From: Verrucomicrobiota bacterium
Lineage (GTDB): Bacteria; Verrucomicrobiota; Verrucomicrobiia; Verrucomicrobiales; DEV007
DNA: 34,547 nucleotides
Assembly: GCA_030625775.1 (NCBI GenBank)
Contig: DAOUQC010000056.1
Location: forward strand, 1 to 34,547
Direction: 5' to 3'
The notes beneath the pieces are model-generated. The model saw nothing but the letters and a program-made list of their open reading frames with translations, was not told where the DNA came from and searched no databases. Positions within the stretch are counted from its first letter, which is position 1. Each line of letters starts with the position of its first letter. This document shows, one piece after another, positions 8,640 through 16,742 of the stretch. Made by a program: the position numbers and the translations under genes.

Positions 8640-10138
8640 AACCACTACTGACTTTAATTACCTTCGCTGCTTTTTCCATTCAGGCAGCCTCTAAACCCAA
8701 CGTGGTGATTTTACTGGCCGATGATCTGGGATCACAGGATCTTGGTTGCTACGGAGGACCCGTCAAGACCCCGACTCTGGACAAACTGGCGGCCAGGGGC
8801 GTCAAGTTCACCGACTTTCATGCCGGGGCCGCGGTTTGCTCTCCTTCACGGGCGACCTTGCTGACGGGAAGGCAGAATCTGCGCACCGGTATTTACGGTG
8901 TCCTTCAGGATCACATGCACGACATGCACTTGCTCGAGCGGGAAGTGACGATCGCGGAAGTGCTCCAGAAGGCGGGATACGGAACCGCGCACTTCGGCAA
9001 GTGGCACGTCGGCATGACCTCCGGCAAACGCAAGAAGCCGTCGCCGACGCAGCACGGCTTTGACTACTGGTTTGGTTTATCCAACGGCGCCCAGCCCAGC
9101 CACCGAAACCCCACGAACTTTATGCGCAACGGCAAAAGGGTGGGGCCGATGAAGGGTTACTCCTGCCAGATCGTCGTCGACGATGTGATCAACTGGCTAG
9201 AGACAAAGCCAGATCCCGATCAGCCATTTTTTATGAACATCTGGTTCAACGAGCCCCACTCCAAGCTGGCCGCACCGGACGAAATCGTTTCGATCTACGG
9301 TGATCTGAAGGATGAGGCGGCGATCTATTCCGCCACGGTCGACAACACCGATCGCGCCATCGGACGCCTCGTCGAGAAGCTCGAGGCGATGGGCGAGCTC
9401 GACAATACCCTGATCATTTATTCCTCCGACCACGGGAGTTACCGACCGGATCGCAACGGTGGTTTGAAAGGTAGCAAAGGATCGTATTTTCAAGGCGGGC
9501 TGCGTTCGCCCGGCATCTTTTTCTGGCCGGAAGGCATTCGCGGCGGCCGGATCGAGAACACGCCATCGGGTGCGGTCGATCTGTTGCCGACCATCTGTGG
9601 CCTGGCCGGTATTGATAAACCCAAGGGAGTGCATCTTGATGGCGCGGATCTGACGCCTCTGTTGACTGAGAGTGGATCCTTCACACGCGCCCAGCCCCTG
9701 TTCTGGCTGGCGCCATCGTCCGGGCAGCTCGCGACCTTGCGTGACGGTCAGTACACGCTGATGGGCTTCAAGGATTACCAATTTCCCGCCGATCGCAAGA
9801 AACTCAATGAAATCCTGCAGAAGATGGCCAAGATGGCTGGCCTCGACCCATCGGGCCCCAACCTTCTGAGTCGCGTGAGTAACACGACGTTTTCGAGCCC
9901 CGAGTACAACCGCTTGCGCGCCGAAAAGGTTCGCCTGCAGACATTCCAGGAATCGTGGATTCCGATCATCAAGAAGGGCGGGTTCAGCCGCTTCGCGCTC
10001 TACGACTTAAAGGCTGACCCTCTGCAAAAGAAGGACATTTCAAAGCAGCGGCCGAAAGTCACGGCGCGCCTCAAGGAAAAGCTGCTGGCGCTCTACAAAG
10101 ATGTCATGGCCGATGCGCCGGACTGGCCCTCAAAATGA
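8636..10138 (+). CDS. Type-I sulfatase, CSPSR type (G+C-rich)
   Basis: 500-residue exported sulfatase. The signal peptide ends about residue 18; PNVVILLADDLGSQD carries D29/D30; C68 in AVCSPSRATLLTG is the formylglycine site; GKWHVG gives the catalytic lysine and histidine; and YSSDHGSYRP is the C-terminal metal motif. The C-terminal subdomain (YDLKADPLQKKDISKQ) is the usual sulfatase ending. Codon third positions are markedly G/C-rich compared with the sulfatases at 2.8-4.4 kb and 11.8-13.3 kb, so this gene and the next may have arrived together. It begins at an ATGA overlap with the 15-codon ORF and is followed 35 bp later by another sulfatase. Confidence 0.93.
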   Translation: MKPLLTLITFAAFSIQAASKPNVVILLADDLGSQDLGCYGGPVKTPTLDKLAARGVKFTDFHAGAAVCSPSRATLLTGRQNLRTGIYGVLQDHMHDMHLLEREVTIAEVLQKAGYGTAHFGKWHVGMTSGKRKKPSPTQHGFDYWFGLSNGAQPSHRNPTNFMRNGKRVGPMKGYSCQIVVDDVINWLETKPDPDQPFFMNIWFNEPHSKLAAPDEIVSIYGDLKDEAAIYSATVDNTDRAIGRLVEKLEAMGELDNTLIIYSSDHGSYRPDRNGGLKGSKGSYFQGGLRSPGIFFWPEGIRGGRIENTPSGAVDLLPTICGLAGIDKPKGVHLDGADLTPLLTESGSFTRAQPLFWLAPSSGQLATLRDGQYTLMGFKDYQFPADRKKLNEILQKMAKMAGLDPSGPNLLSRVSNTTFSSPEYNRLRAEKVRLQTFQESWIPIIKKGGFSRFALYDLKADPLQKKDISKQRPKVTARLKEKLLALYKDVMADAPDWPSK

Positions 10139-10173
10139 ACCGGTTCAGCATTTGACAACCAACGAAGCAACAA

Positions 10174-11610
10174 ATGACACATCGAATCCTCACATTTTTC
10201 TGCTTCCTGCTGCTGGTTAGCCCAGGTTTTGCCAAGGACAAACCGCCGAACGTCCTGTTCATAGCCGTCGACGATTTGAACGACTGGGCGGGTTGCCTCG
10301 GCGGACATGTCCAGGCGAAGACTCCCAACATCGACAAGCTTGCCCGCAAGGGGGTCCTCTTCGAGCAGGCCTATTGCTCCTCTCCACTCTGCAGTCCGTC
10401 TCGCACCGCGATCATGACGGGACTGCGCTCTTCCACCACGGGCATCTACGGTAATCTGAACTGGTTTCGCGACCTGCCTGATTACAAGGACTGGGTGACC
10501 CTGCCGCAATACTTTCGCCAACAGGGTTACCTCGCCTGGGGCGGAGGTAAACTTTATCACCAGGCCCACGGCAAATTCTCTGATGCCGAGGCGTGGGATC
10601 ATGTCTACTCCACCCGCACCGGCGCCCTTCCGCCGCCCAAAGGCGAACGCTACAAACACGGTCTGCACCCCAAGTTTGAATCCAATCCCATCCTGGCCCG
10701 ATTGATTGATTGGGGGCCGACTGATCATCCCATCGAAGCCAATCCCGATTGGAAGACGGCCGACGGAGCAGCCCGGTTTCTCGAGCGTGATCATGATAAG
10801 CCATTCTTTCTCGGCTGTGGTATCTATCTCCCGCATCTGCCCTGGTATGCACCGAGGAAGTTTTTTGAAATGCACCCTTTGCAGGACATCCAGCTGCCGC
10901 CGCACAATCCCGATGACTTCGATGATATTCCAGCCATCGGCAAACGCATGGGCGGGACCCATTTCAAACATATCCGGGAGAGCGGTAAATGGAAGGAAGC
11001 CGTCCAAGCTTGCCTGGCTGCGGATTCGTTTGCCGATGCCTGCGTCGGTCACGTTCTCGACGCCCTGGAGAAGAGCAAGCACCGCGACAATACGATCATC
11101 GTTCTTTGGGGGGATCATGGTTATGACATAGGCGAGAAAAAAATCGCCAAGTCCGCCCTTTGGGAGCAGACCACCCGCACGCCGCTGATCATCCATGTGC
11201 CGGAAAAGCTGAGAGACTCAAGGTGGAACACCACGGCCACCACCTGCAAACAACCCGTTAGCCTGCTTGATCTCTATCCCACTTTGATCGATCTCTGCGG
11301 ACTCCCGGTGAATGAAAAAAACGAAGGACGCAGCCTTGCTCTGCTGGTTCGCAACCCGGAAACGGACTGGCCCTGGCCGGCGGTGATCACGCACTCGCCG
11401 CATTGGCTCGGAAACAATCACGCAATACGCTCCAGGCGCTGGCATTACATCCACTACAGCGACGGAGGCGAAGAACTCTACAATGTGTTCTCCGATCCTT
11501 ATCAGTGGAACAACCTGAACAACGACACCGATCACGCAGCAGTAATAGAGGATCTGAAGCAATGGTTGCCGAAATCCAACGTGCCGCACTTTCGAGAAGG
11601 ATCGAAATAG
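10174..11610 (+). CDS. Type-I sulfatase, iduronate-2-sulfatase-like
   Basis: 478-residue exported sulfatase. The signal peptide covers about 1-20; VDDLNDWAGCLGG resembles the N terminus of iduronate-2-sulfatases; C73 in LCSPSRTAIMTG is the formylglycine site; GGKLYHQ keeps the lysine and histidine in the arrangement seen in iduronate-2-sulfatases (GKVFH); and LWGDHGYDIGE supplies the last metal ligands. It therefore fits the S1_7-like group. It shares the G+C-rich character of the gene before it. About 200 bp and one copy of the dispersed element separate it from the next sulfatase, so it is probably the last gene of the operon that starts at 7621. Bacterial members have varied substrates, so iduronate is not assured. 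Confidence 0.92.
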   Translation: MTHRILTFFCFLLLVSPGFAKDKPPNVLFIAVDDLNDWAGCLGGHVQAKTPNIDKLARKGVLFEQAYCSSPLCSPSRTAIMTGLRSSTTGIYGNLNWFRDLPDYKDWVTLPQYFRQQGYLAWGGGKLYHQAHGKFSDAEAWDHVYSTRTGALPPPKGERYKHGLHPKFESNPILARLIDWGPTDHPIEANPDWKTADGAARFLERDHDKPFFLGCGIYLPHLPWYAPRKFFEMHPLQDIQLPPHNPDDFDDIPAIGKRMGGTHFKHIRESGKWKEAVQACLAADSFADACVGHVLDALEKSKHRDNTIIVLWGDHGYDIGEKKIAKSALWEQTTRTPLIIHVPEKLRDSRWNTTATTCKQPVSLLDLYPTLIDLCGLPVNEKNEGRSLALLVRNPETDWPWPAVITHSPHWLGNNHAIRSRRWHYIHYSDGGEELYNVFSDPYQWNNLNNDTDHAAVIEDLKQWLPKSNVPHFREGSK

Positions 11611-11632
11611 AACTTTCTACATTTACTGACTT

Positions 11633-11665
11633 GTTCGAAGCGCCTGTCCCCGGGAGTTCGAAGCG
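11633..11665 (+). repeat. Short direct repeat GTTCGAAGCG x2
   Basis: The 10-mer GTTCGAAGCG occurs at 11633-11642 and again at 11656-11665, one 23-bp step apart, just 3' of the sulfatase ending at 11610. Each contains the palindrome TTCGAA. Function unknown; it may be a protein-binding site or chance. Confidence 0.3.
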
Positions 11666-11713
11666 AGAGGATTCGTTTGTGGGATGAGTATCGCGACAAT
11701 CACTGCATCCCCT

Positions 11714-11773
11714 CCAATCCCGGCTCTCGCCAGCAGTCAAGCATCAGGGTTGAAAAAGCAATTTCCTTACAGT
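11714..11773 (+). repeat. Dispersed directional element, copy 2
   Basis: CCAATCCCGG is followed 39 bp later by an A-run and GCAATTTCCTTACAGT. It aligns with copy 3 (13442-13500) over its whole length with one gap, sharing among others the CCAATCCC, CAATC/CAGTC, ATCA and GGTT stretches. It ends 37 bp before the preferred ATG of the next sulfatase. Confidence 0.65.
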
Positions 11774-11810
11774 AAATAGCTGGGTGAAGTCTATCATCCT
11801 TCGACGAATC

Positions 11811-13319
11811 ATGAAACAAATGTCCAAATTTCCTGTTTCGGTTTTCTTTTTCCTGCTACCGCTAACGCTTTGCGCGCAATCTGCCGACAAACCGAACATC
11901 CTCTTGTTCCTGGTTGATGACATGGGGACGCAGGACACATCGGTTCCGTTCAATTACGATAGCGATGATCAGCCGGTAATTTCTGAACTCAACAGAATTT
12001 ATCGAACTCCCAACATGGAGAAGCTCGCAAAAAACGCCCGGCTTTTTACTCAGGCTCACGCCTATTCTGTATGTTCCCCAACGCGAATCAGCCTGATCAC
12101 CGGACTCAACGCCCCGCGTCACAAAGTTACCCAGTGGACCCACCCCAAGACCTATAAATCAGAGCCGGGGGCCATTAAAACCAAAACTCTGAAGAATCCC
12201 GGGTGGGCAGTCAAAGGATTACCTGAAAATATCCCTACTCTTCCCGCCCTTCTTAAACAATCGGGATATACCACGCTGTTTGCCGGCAAAGCCCATTTTG
12301 GTCCGGATGACACTCCGAATGGCGATCCAAAAAACATCGGCTTCGACATCAACATCGCAGGTTTTGGCGGTGGTGGACCGGGCAGTTACTGGGGGAAATA
12401 TAATTACTCAGCCAACCATCGCAGCGGTGACCACGTTTGGGATGTGCCCGGGCTGGAAAAATACCACGGTACCGACACCTTCCTTACCGAGGCCATCACG
12501 ATAGAAATGAATCAGGCTATTGAAAATGCGGTTAGTGAAAACAAGCCATTCTTTGCCTACATGAGCCACTACGCCGTTCATGCGCCGTTTCTATATCCGG
12601 ATGCTCGCTTCGCTCAAAATTATCCCCAACTCAAAGGTAATGCACTTGCCTTCGCCACACTGATCGAGGGAATGGACAAATCCCTCGGAGACATGATTGA
12701 GAAGCTGCACGATTTAGGAGTCGCCGAAGAAACATTGATTATCTTCTATTCCGACAATGGCAGCGCCAATCCAATGGGAAGCAAGCCACTCCGCGGGATT
12801 AAGGGAAGCCGCCATGAAGGAGGCACCAGAGTTCCGCTAATGGTTGCCTGGGCAAAATCCAATCCGGACAATCGATTTCAAAAGCGCCTGCCTGTTAAAC
12901 AAGGCACTCGTGAAGACGCGCTGGTTGCCTGTACTGACTTCATGCCAACGATTCTCAAGATCGCCGGGGCGAAGCACCCGAATCCTGAAAGCCTCGACGG
13001 GTTTGATATTTCGCCTTACTTTTCAGGGCAGGACGCCAAACGCCCACAGGAGTTCCTGGTTCATTTCCCACATGCTCACAGGAACAATTTGTTCAGCACC
13101 TTCATCAGAAGTGATTGGAAAGTTATCTATAGTTATGCATCTATGGATTGGGAGTTATATAACCTGAAAGAAGACCCCTACGAGTTGCGGAATCTTGCAA
13201 AAGAATTTCCTGAGCGGTTGCAGTCGATGGCCGGACATATGATCGCCGAACTGGATAAAAACGAAGCCTCCTACCCTGTCTCTGTCGAAACCGGAGAACC
13301 GGTGAAACCAATCAGGTAA
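11811..13319 (+). CDS. Type-I sulfatase, CSPTR type (A+T-richer)
   Basis: 502 residues from the ATG at 11811. A GTG at 11784 is also in frame but would add a charged extension before the signal peptide MKQMSKFPVSVFFFLLP. PNILLFLVDDMGTQD carries the metal aspartates; SVCSPTRISLITG holds the formylglycine cysteine (about residue 88); FAGKAHFGP supplies the lysine and histidine; and FYSDNGSANP is the last metal motif. A long loop with four glycines in a row (FGGGGPGSYWG) follows the GKAHFG region. Base composition differs clearly from the two sulfatases just upstream. It stands alone between two copies of the dispersed element (11714 and 13442), like a single-gene cassette. Confidence 0.92.
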   Translation: MKQMSKFPVSVFFFLLPLTLCAQSADKPNILLFLVDDMGTQDTSVPFNYDSDDQPVISELNRIYRTPNMEKLAKNARLFTQAHAYSVCSPTRISLITGLNAPRHKVTQWTHPKTYKSEPGAIKTKTLKNPGWAVKGLPENIPTLPALLKQSGYTTLFAGKAHFGPDDTPNGDPKNIGFDINIAGFGGGGPGSYWGKYNYSANHRSGDHVWDVPGLEKYHGTDTFLTEAITIEMNQAIENAVSENKPFFAYMSHYAVHAPFLYPDARFAQNYPQLKGNALAFATLIEGMDKSLGDMIEKLHDLGVAEETLIIFYSDNGSANPMGSKPLRGIKGSRHEGGTRVPLMVAWAKSNPDNRFQKRLPVKQGTREDALVACTDFMPTILKIAGAKHPNPESLDGFDISPYFSGQDAKRPQEFLVHFPHAHRNNLFSTFIRSDWKVIYSYASMDWELYNLKEDPYELRNLAKEFPERLQSMAGHMIAELDKNEASYPVSVETGEPVKPIR

Positions 13320-13441
13320 AAATAGAAAAGGGGTGATCATCGCTTATTTTGTGGTGATAATGTTAGGGGAAGGCAAATGACAAAAGCCAATGAAGCAGGA
13401 AAGCAAAGTCACCGTGAAGGGAAGTAGGAAATCGCACCACT

Positions 13442-13500
13442 CCAATCCCTGCTCCCGCTAGCAATCATATATCAAGGTTAAAAAATAATTTTTCGGCAGT
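13442..13500 (+). repeat. Dispersed directional element, copy 3
   Basis: CCAATCCCTG is followed 39 bp later by AAAAATAATTTTTCGGCAGT. It is the most degenerate copy in its second block but close to copy 2 in the first block and centre. It ends only 7 bp before the rhomboid ATG, so here it would overlap the ribosome-binding region. Confidence 0.6.
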
Positions 13501-13507
13501 ATACATC

Positions 13508-14581
13508 ATGTTTCAGTGTGTTGATTGCAGAACTCGTTTAGAAAAGCACAAGGGTCCCTTGGGAGTTATTTGGTGGTGCCCCGATTGCGGCAGTCGTGCA
13601 GCCACTATTTCCTACCTCCGGAAGCATGTCCCTAAGCAGATCGCAAATTACATTTGGCAGCAAGCACGTTCGCCTGATGTAATTCACAAACGTGATTGCC
13701 CCGGCTGCGATGCTCAAATGGCTGAAGTTGATATGAAAGAGCATGCCCCTTTGGATGTGTGCACAAGATGTCATTTTGTCTGGTTTGATCCCGGTGAACA
13801 CGAAGCATTGCCCAAAGTTCAGAAGGAAATACCGGGAAAGGAGCCTCTTTCTCTAAAAGCCAGAGAAGTGATCGCCTTAGCTGGTCTCGAGTCTATCCGG
13901 GAAGAAGCTACGGGCAGTGACTGGGGAAACGATATGCCCGGTGAATTATGGAAATGGATTCCCCCCTTGTTGGGTATGCCGGTGGAACATGAAACGCATT
14001 ATTATAATAGAGTTCCGCTGGTAACGTGGGCACTGGCAATTTTGATCAGCATCATTAGCCTGTTAGTATTCTTTGATTCGGATATTATTCAGCGATACGG
14101 ACTTATTCCAGCAGATATGTGGCGGTATGGTGGAGTGACGCTGATAACGTCCTTCTTTCTCCATGGTGGAATCATGCACCTGATCGGGAACCTTTACTTT
14201 TTTCTCGTTTTTGGCGACAATGTGGAGGACTATTTGGGTCGCTTCCGCTTTGTCCTGCTACTTTTGCTGGCGACATTGGCAGGTGACTGGGCACATATTA
14301 TTGCTGATCCTGACAGCCAAGCTCCCTGCATCGGTGCCAGTGGTGGAATCTCAGGAGTAATCGCCTACTATGCATTGAGATTTCCGCGGGTAAGACTCGG
14401 ATTCATGTTGTGGTTGAGGTGGGTTCGTGCACCCGCCTGTTTCATGTTCATTTTATGGGTCGGGTTGCAGCTCTTCGGAGCATGGCAACAGCATATTGGA
14501 ATCAGCAACGTATCCTCGTTTGCTCATCTTGGCGGTGCGATAGTGGGAGTGATATTTTGGCTGCTCACCAGAAAGCAATGA
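13508..14581 (+). CDS. Rhomboid intramembrane protease with two N-terminal zinc ribbons
   Basis: 357 residues. The first ~100 hold two zinc-ribbon-like CxxC pairs: C4/C7 with C24/C27, then C64/C67 with C85/C88. The second resembles the zf-TFIIB type (CPGCDAQM ... CTRCHFVWFDPGEHEAL). A linker leads to a six- or seven-helix rhomboid domain from about residue 168. Catalytic residues are visible: S278 in GASGG and H340 in SFAHLGGA, plus the conserved HGGIMHLIGNLYFF helix. Rhomboids cleave transmembrane helices of other membrane proteins; the cytosolic zinc ribbons may recognise a partner or regulate access. No SD sequence stands out because a dispersed element ends 7 bp upstream. The gene is alone in its orientation block. 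Its substrate is unknown; the neighbouring FecR-like anti-sigma factor is a conceivable client (inference). Confidence 0.9.
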   Translation: MFQCVDCRTRLEKHKGPLGVIWWCPDCGSRAATISYLRKHVPKQIANYIWQQARSPDVIHKRDCPGCDAQMAEVDMKEHAPLDVCTRCHFVWFDPGEHEALPKVQKEIPGKEPLSLKAREVIALAGLESIREEATGSDWGNDMPGELWKWIPPLLGMPVEHETHYYNRVPLVTWALAILISIISLLVFFDSDIIQRYGLIPADMWRYGGVTLITSFFLHGGIMHLIGNLYFFLVFGDNVEDYLGRFRFVLLLLLATLAGDWAHIIADPDSQAPCIGASGGISGVIAYYALRFPRVRLGFMLWLRWVRAPACFMFILWVGLQLFGAWQQHIGISNVSSFAHLGGAIVGVIFWLLTRKQ

Positions 14582-14761
14582 GTCTATTCTCATGGCTGGA
14601 GGTGGATACAAGCATGGTAGCTACATTGCTTACGACGGCAAAGGCAACACGCCTCGCTGCAATCTGTTTGTCAGGATGTTACAGGGAATGGACATAGAAA
14701 CCGATGCCTTCGCGACGAGTTCAGGAGCTTTAAGCTGGTAGATAGGAGGATTTATGTAAAA

Positions 14762-14791
14762 TTTTTCCGAATATCCTTCTGCAGTGTGGAG
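14762..14791 (+). promoter_or_regulatory. TTTTTCCGAAT..TCCTT..GCA..GTGGAG motif upstream of sigma factor
   Basis: The blocks TTTTTCCGAAT, TCCTT, GCA and GTGGAG recur in the same order, with spacers of one or two bases, at 18473-18502 just before the giant redox gene. Shared sites upstream of an ECF sigma gene and a gene of its own unit are what autoregulation would produce. It is 135 bp from the sigma ATG. Confidence 0.4.
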
Positions 14792-14818
14792 TTATATTGA
14801 ATACCTAATGAGCGCATT

Positions 14819-14897
14819 CCCCGCGGGGTTAGCGAGTTCATTTATAAAATCGAAGGCAAGCTTGTATAGAATGATTCCCCGTGGCTTGCCACGGGGA
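14819..14897. repeat. REP-like pair of palindromes
   Basis: ATTCCCCGCGG and ATTCCCCGTGG mark two palindromes 57 bp apart. The first is CCCCGCGGGG (14819-14828). The second forms a perfect 10-bp stem, TCCCCGTGGC with GCCACGGGGA around TT (14876-14897). The layout resembles REP/BIME elements, which are usually moved by IS200-like REP-associated transposases; none is in the window. The second hairpin lies 29 bp before the sigma-factor ATG and could also act as an attenuator or terminator, but it has no following T-run. Confidence 0.55.
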
Positions 14898-14926
14898 GAA
14901 TTCAATAGTAATACATTTTTCATCTT

Positions 14927-15451
14927 ATGGATCAGACTGCAGAATATGTTCGACTCTGGACCCACCATCAGGCGGAGGTTGAACGCTATGTTTACATGAT
15001 GGTTCCGCGGGCAGCTGACGCAGCCGAGGTGGTGCAGGATGTTTCGGTGCTGCTGTGGAAAAAGTGGGATGCCTACGATCAGTCGAGACCCTTTGTTCCC
15101 TGGGCAATTCGCTTTGCTTATCTTGAGGTGTTGAAATGGAGGCAGAAGCTGGCGAGGGAAAAACTGGTATTTTCAGGCGACCTTCTGGAACAACTCCACG
15201 CTGCTCATGAAAATGAAGCTCCAATCATGGAAGCTCGGCAGAAGGCCTTGAATGGTTGTCTGTTACGGCTAAGCGAGCAACAGCGAAAATGGGTCGACAT
15301 GCGTTATGGTCGCCACGGTGCAATAAAAGAAGAATCCGAGCGTTCCGGGGTGAGCATGCACAAGTTGTATTACGCGCTTGAGAAGATTCGCTCGCAGTTG
15401 CTGGATTGTGTAGGGCAAACAATGAGAAAGGAGGGATGGAGTGATGTCTGA
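14927..15451 (+). CDS. ECF sigma factor (Rhodopirellula/Verrucomicrobium type)
   Basis: 174-residue extracytoplasmic-function sigma-70 factor. Region 2 spans about residues 10-85 (VERYVYMMVPRAADAAEVVQDVSVLLW, then FVPWAIRFAYLEVLKWRQK), with -10 recognition. Region 4 is near the C terminus (LSEQQRKWVDMRYG, then SGVSMHKLYYALEKIRSQL) and would bind the -35 element. It would direct RNA polymerase to a small regulon in response to an envelope signal. The FecR-like gene overlaps its end by 8 bp, so the two are translationally coupled. The ATG at 14927 has no obvious SD, but it is the first in-frame start giving a normal region 2. Likely targets include the genes that follow. Confidence 0.9.
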   Translation: MDQTAEYVRLWTHHQAEVERYVYMMVPRAADAAEVVQDVSVLLWKKWDAYDQSRPFVPWAIRFAYLEVLKWRQKLAREKLVFSGDLLEQLHAAHENEAPIMEARQKALNGCLLRLSEQQRKWVDMRYGRHGAIKEESERSGVSMHKLYYALEKIRSQLLDCVGQTMRKEGWSDV

Positions 15452-16736
15452 TTCATCGGAAAATAACAGACTGGATGAGCTTCTAGCTCGATTGGTAGAT
15501 GAAACTATCAATTCGGGAGAATTTAAGGAACTGGAAACATTGCTGGATGGAGACCTTCATGCTCAGCAGAGGTATATTAATTATCTCGGGCTTCACCGTG
15601 ATCTTGAGACTTCTTCGCTAAGTAAGGAAGAGAAACCTTTCGCCAAACAACCACTGCGTTTTTCAGGATACTCTACTCTGGCCATGGCCGCCATGGCAGC
15701 TGTCCTGGTGATGGTGGTGTCGATGTTGCTTGAGCCTAAAGAGCAAGGTCCCATTGCACACGTTGTGGACCTCGAGGGACCGATCGCCTGGACGGAGGAA
15801 GGCAGTGACAGCGTTCATCATCTCGAAGTTGGTAGCGAGTTGCAGGCTGGCTGGCTGGAATCTTTTGCAGCGGGGACCTGGGTTAAGGTCGAATTCAATG
15901 ATGGAACTTCCCTGGCAGTGTCCGGTTACTCTGTGGTTCGAATTTCCGATAGGGAAAATGGTAAATGGCTGGATATCGAGAAAGGGGATTTCTCCTTTGA
16001 TGTGGTGCCGCAGCCCGAAGGCAAACCCTTGCGCCTCATTACTCCCACGGCTGAGGCTGAAGTGCTGGGCACTCAATTCAATGTTCAGGCAAATGCAAAC
16101 TCCACTCGCTTGACGGTTAATGAGGGTAGAGTGCGAGTAAGACGCCTGGCGGATGGAAGTGTGAAGGAGGTGCCGGCCGACCACCTGGTGATTGCCGCCC
16201 TTGAGGTGGATACCTCGTTTGAGGTTAAACGCCGATCTCAAAATGCCGAGTCGTGGAAAGGCGAATTTCCACGCGATATTTTAGTAGGAAAATGGCGAGC
16301 AGAAGAAGAGCCCAATGGTCTGGTAAAGGCGAGCCCACATATTTACAAAGGGGACTGGGCGGGACCGGAGAAACCCGTTTTGCTGCATTCGGTGGTACTG
16401 GATCCCTCGGCTGGCAATCGCTCACCCTTAGTATTGTCTGCGGGTTTGCGAATTAGAGTTCATGGGAGAATCAAGACGGCTTACAAGATTAACCTTGGCT
16501 TTGCCACCCGTAAACCAAGGGGCGGATTTTACGGTAAGTATCAGATTAAAAAAGGAAGAATGATTCATCCTGATGCGGAGGGAAAATTTGTGATCGAACT
16601 GGACCTGAACGAATTCAATCGCAGGCGTGAGAGATTTCCTGAATCCCCTCTGGGTCACGAGATGGCCTATTTGTGGATACAGACGGTTAGGAAAGACGTG
16701 GGTTTATCGGTGGAAAGCGTGGAACTGAGCAAGTGA
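15444..16736 (+). CDS. FecR-like transmembrane anti-sigma regulator
   Basis: 430 residues from the ATG at 15444, which has a good SD (AAAGGAGGG about 9 bp upstream) and overlaps the sigma-factor stop. Order of parts: a cytoplasmic helical anti-sigma-type segment (1-72, LDELLARLVDETINSGEFKELE); one membrane helix (about 77-96, LAMAAMAAVLVMVVSMLL); a periplasmic FecR domain (about 105-255, with ITPTAEAEVLGTQFNV and LTVNEGRVRVRR); and a beta-rich C-terminal domain of ~150 residues resembling the sugar-binding-like sandwich often attached to PVC FecR proteins. It probably holds the sigma factor inactive until an outside signal arrives. The signal is unknown; the rhomboid at 13.5 kb might take part in proteolysis (inference). 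Confidence 0.85.
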   Translation: MSDSSENNRLDELLARLVDETINSGEFKELETLLDGDLHAQQRYINYLGLHRDLETSSLSKEEKPFAKQPLRFSGYSTLAMAAMAAVLVMVVSMLLEPKEQGPIAHVVDLEGPIAWTEEGSDSVHHLEVGSELQAGWLESFAAGTWVKVEFNDGTSLAVSGYSVVRISDRENGKWLDIEKGDFSFDVVPQPEGKPLRLITPTAEAEVLGTQFNVQANANSTRLTVNEGRVRVRRLADGSVKEVPADHLVIAALEVDTSFEVKRRSQNAESWKGEFPRDILVGKWRAEEEPNGLVKASPHIYKGDWAGPEKPVLLHSVVLDPSAGNRSPLVLSAGLRIRVHGRIKTAYKINLGFATRKPRGGFYGKYQIKKGRMIHPDAEGKFVIELDLNEFNRRRERFPESPLGHEMAYLWIQTVRKDVGLSVESVELSK

Positions 16737-16742
16737 GAGGTG

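Larger units (their letters stand above)
14582..14926. other. Intergenic region with palindromes, upstream of the sigma factor
   Basis: 345 bp without a credible gene. It contains the TTTTTCCGAAT motif (14762-14791), the palindrome CCCCGCGGGG (14819-14828) and a 10-bp-stem hairpin (14876-14897). Short open frames here run through the palindromes and are not protein-like. Confidence 0.6.

Noticed and set aside
9197-9781. 194-codon minus-strand frame inside the sulfatase at 8636-10138
   Set aside because: Antisense shadow of a G+C-rich gene; no start context or domain.
10093-11196. 367-codon minus-strand frame across the sulfatase at 10174-11610
   Set aside because: It is antisense to an intact sulfatase with all active-site motifs and shows no family features.
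14755-14791. Fifth copy of the dispersed element near the sigma factor
   Set aside because: An A/T-run and GCAGT are present but the CCAAYCCC block is missing, and the sequence matches the separate TTTTTCCGAAT motif better.
14784-14999. 71-codon frame starting upstream of the sigma factor
   Set aside because: It reads through the REP-like palindromes and runs out of frame into the sigma-factor gene; not protein-like.
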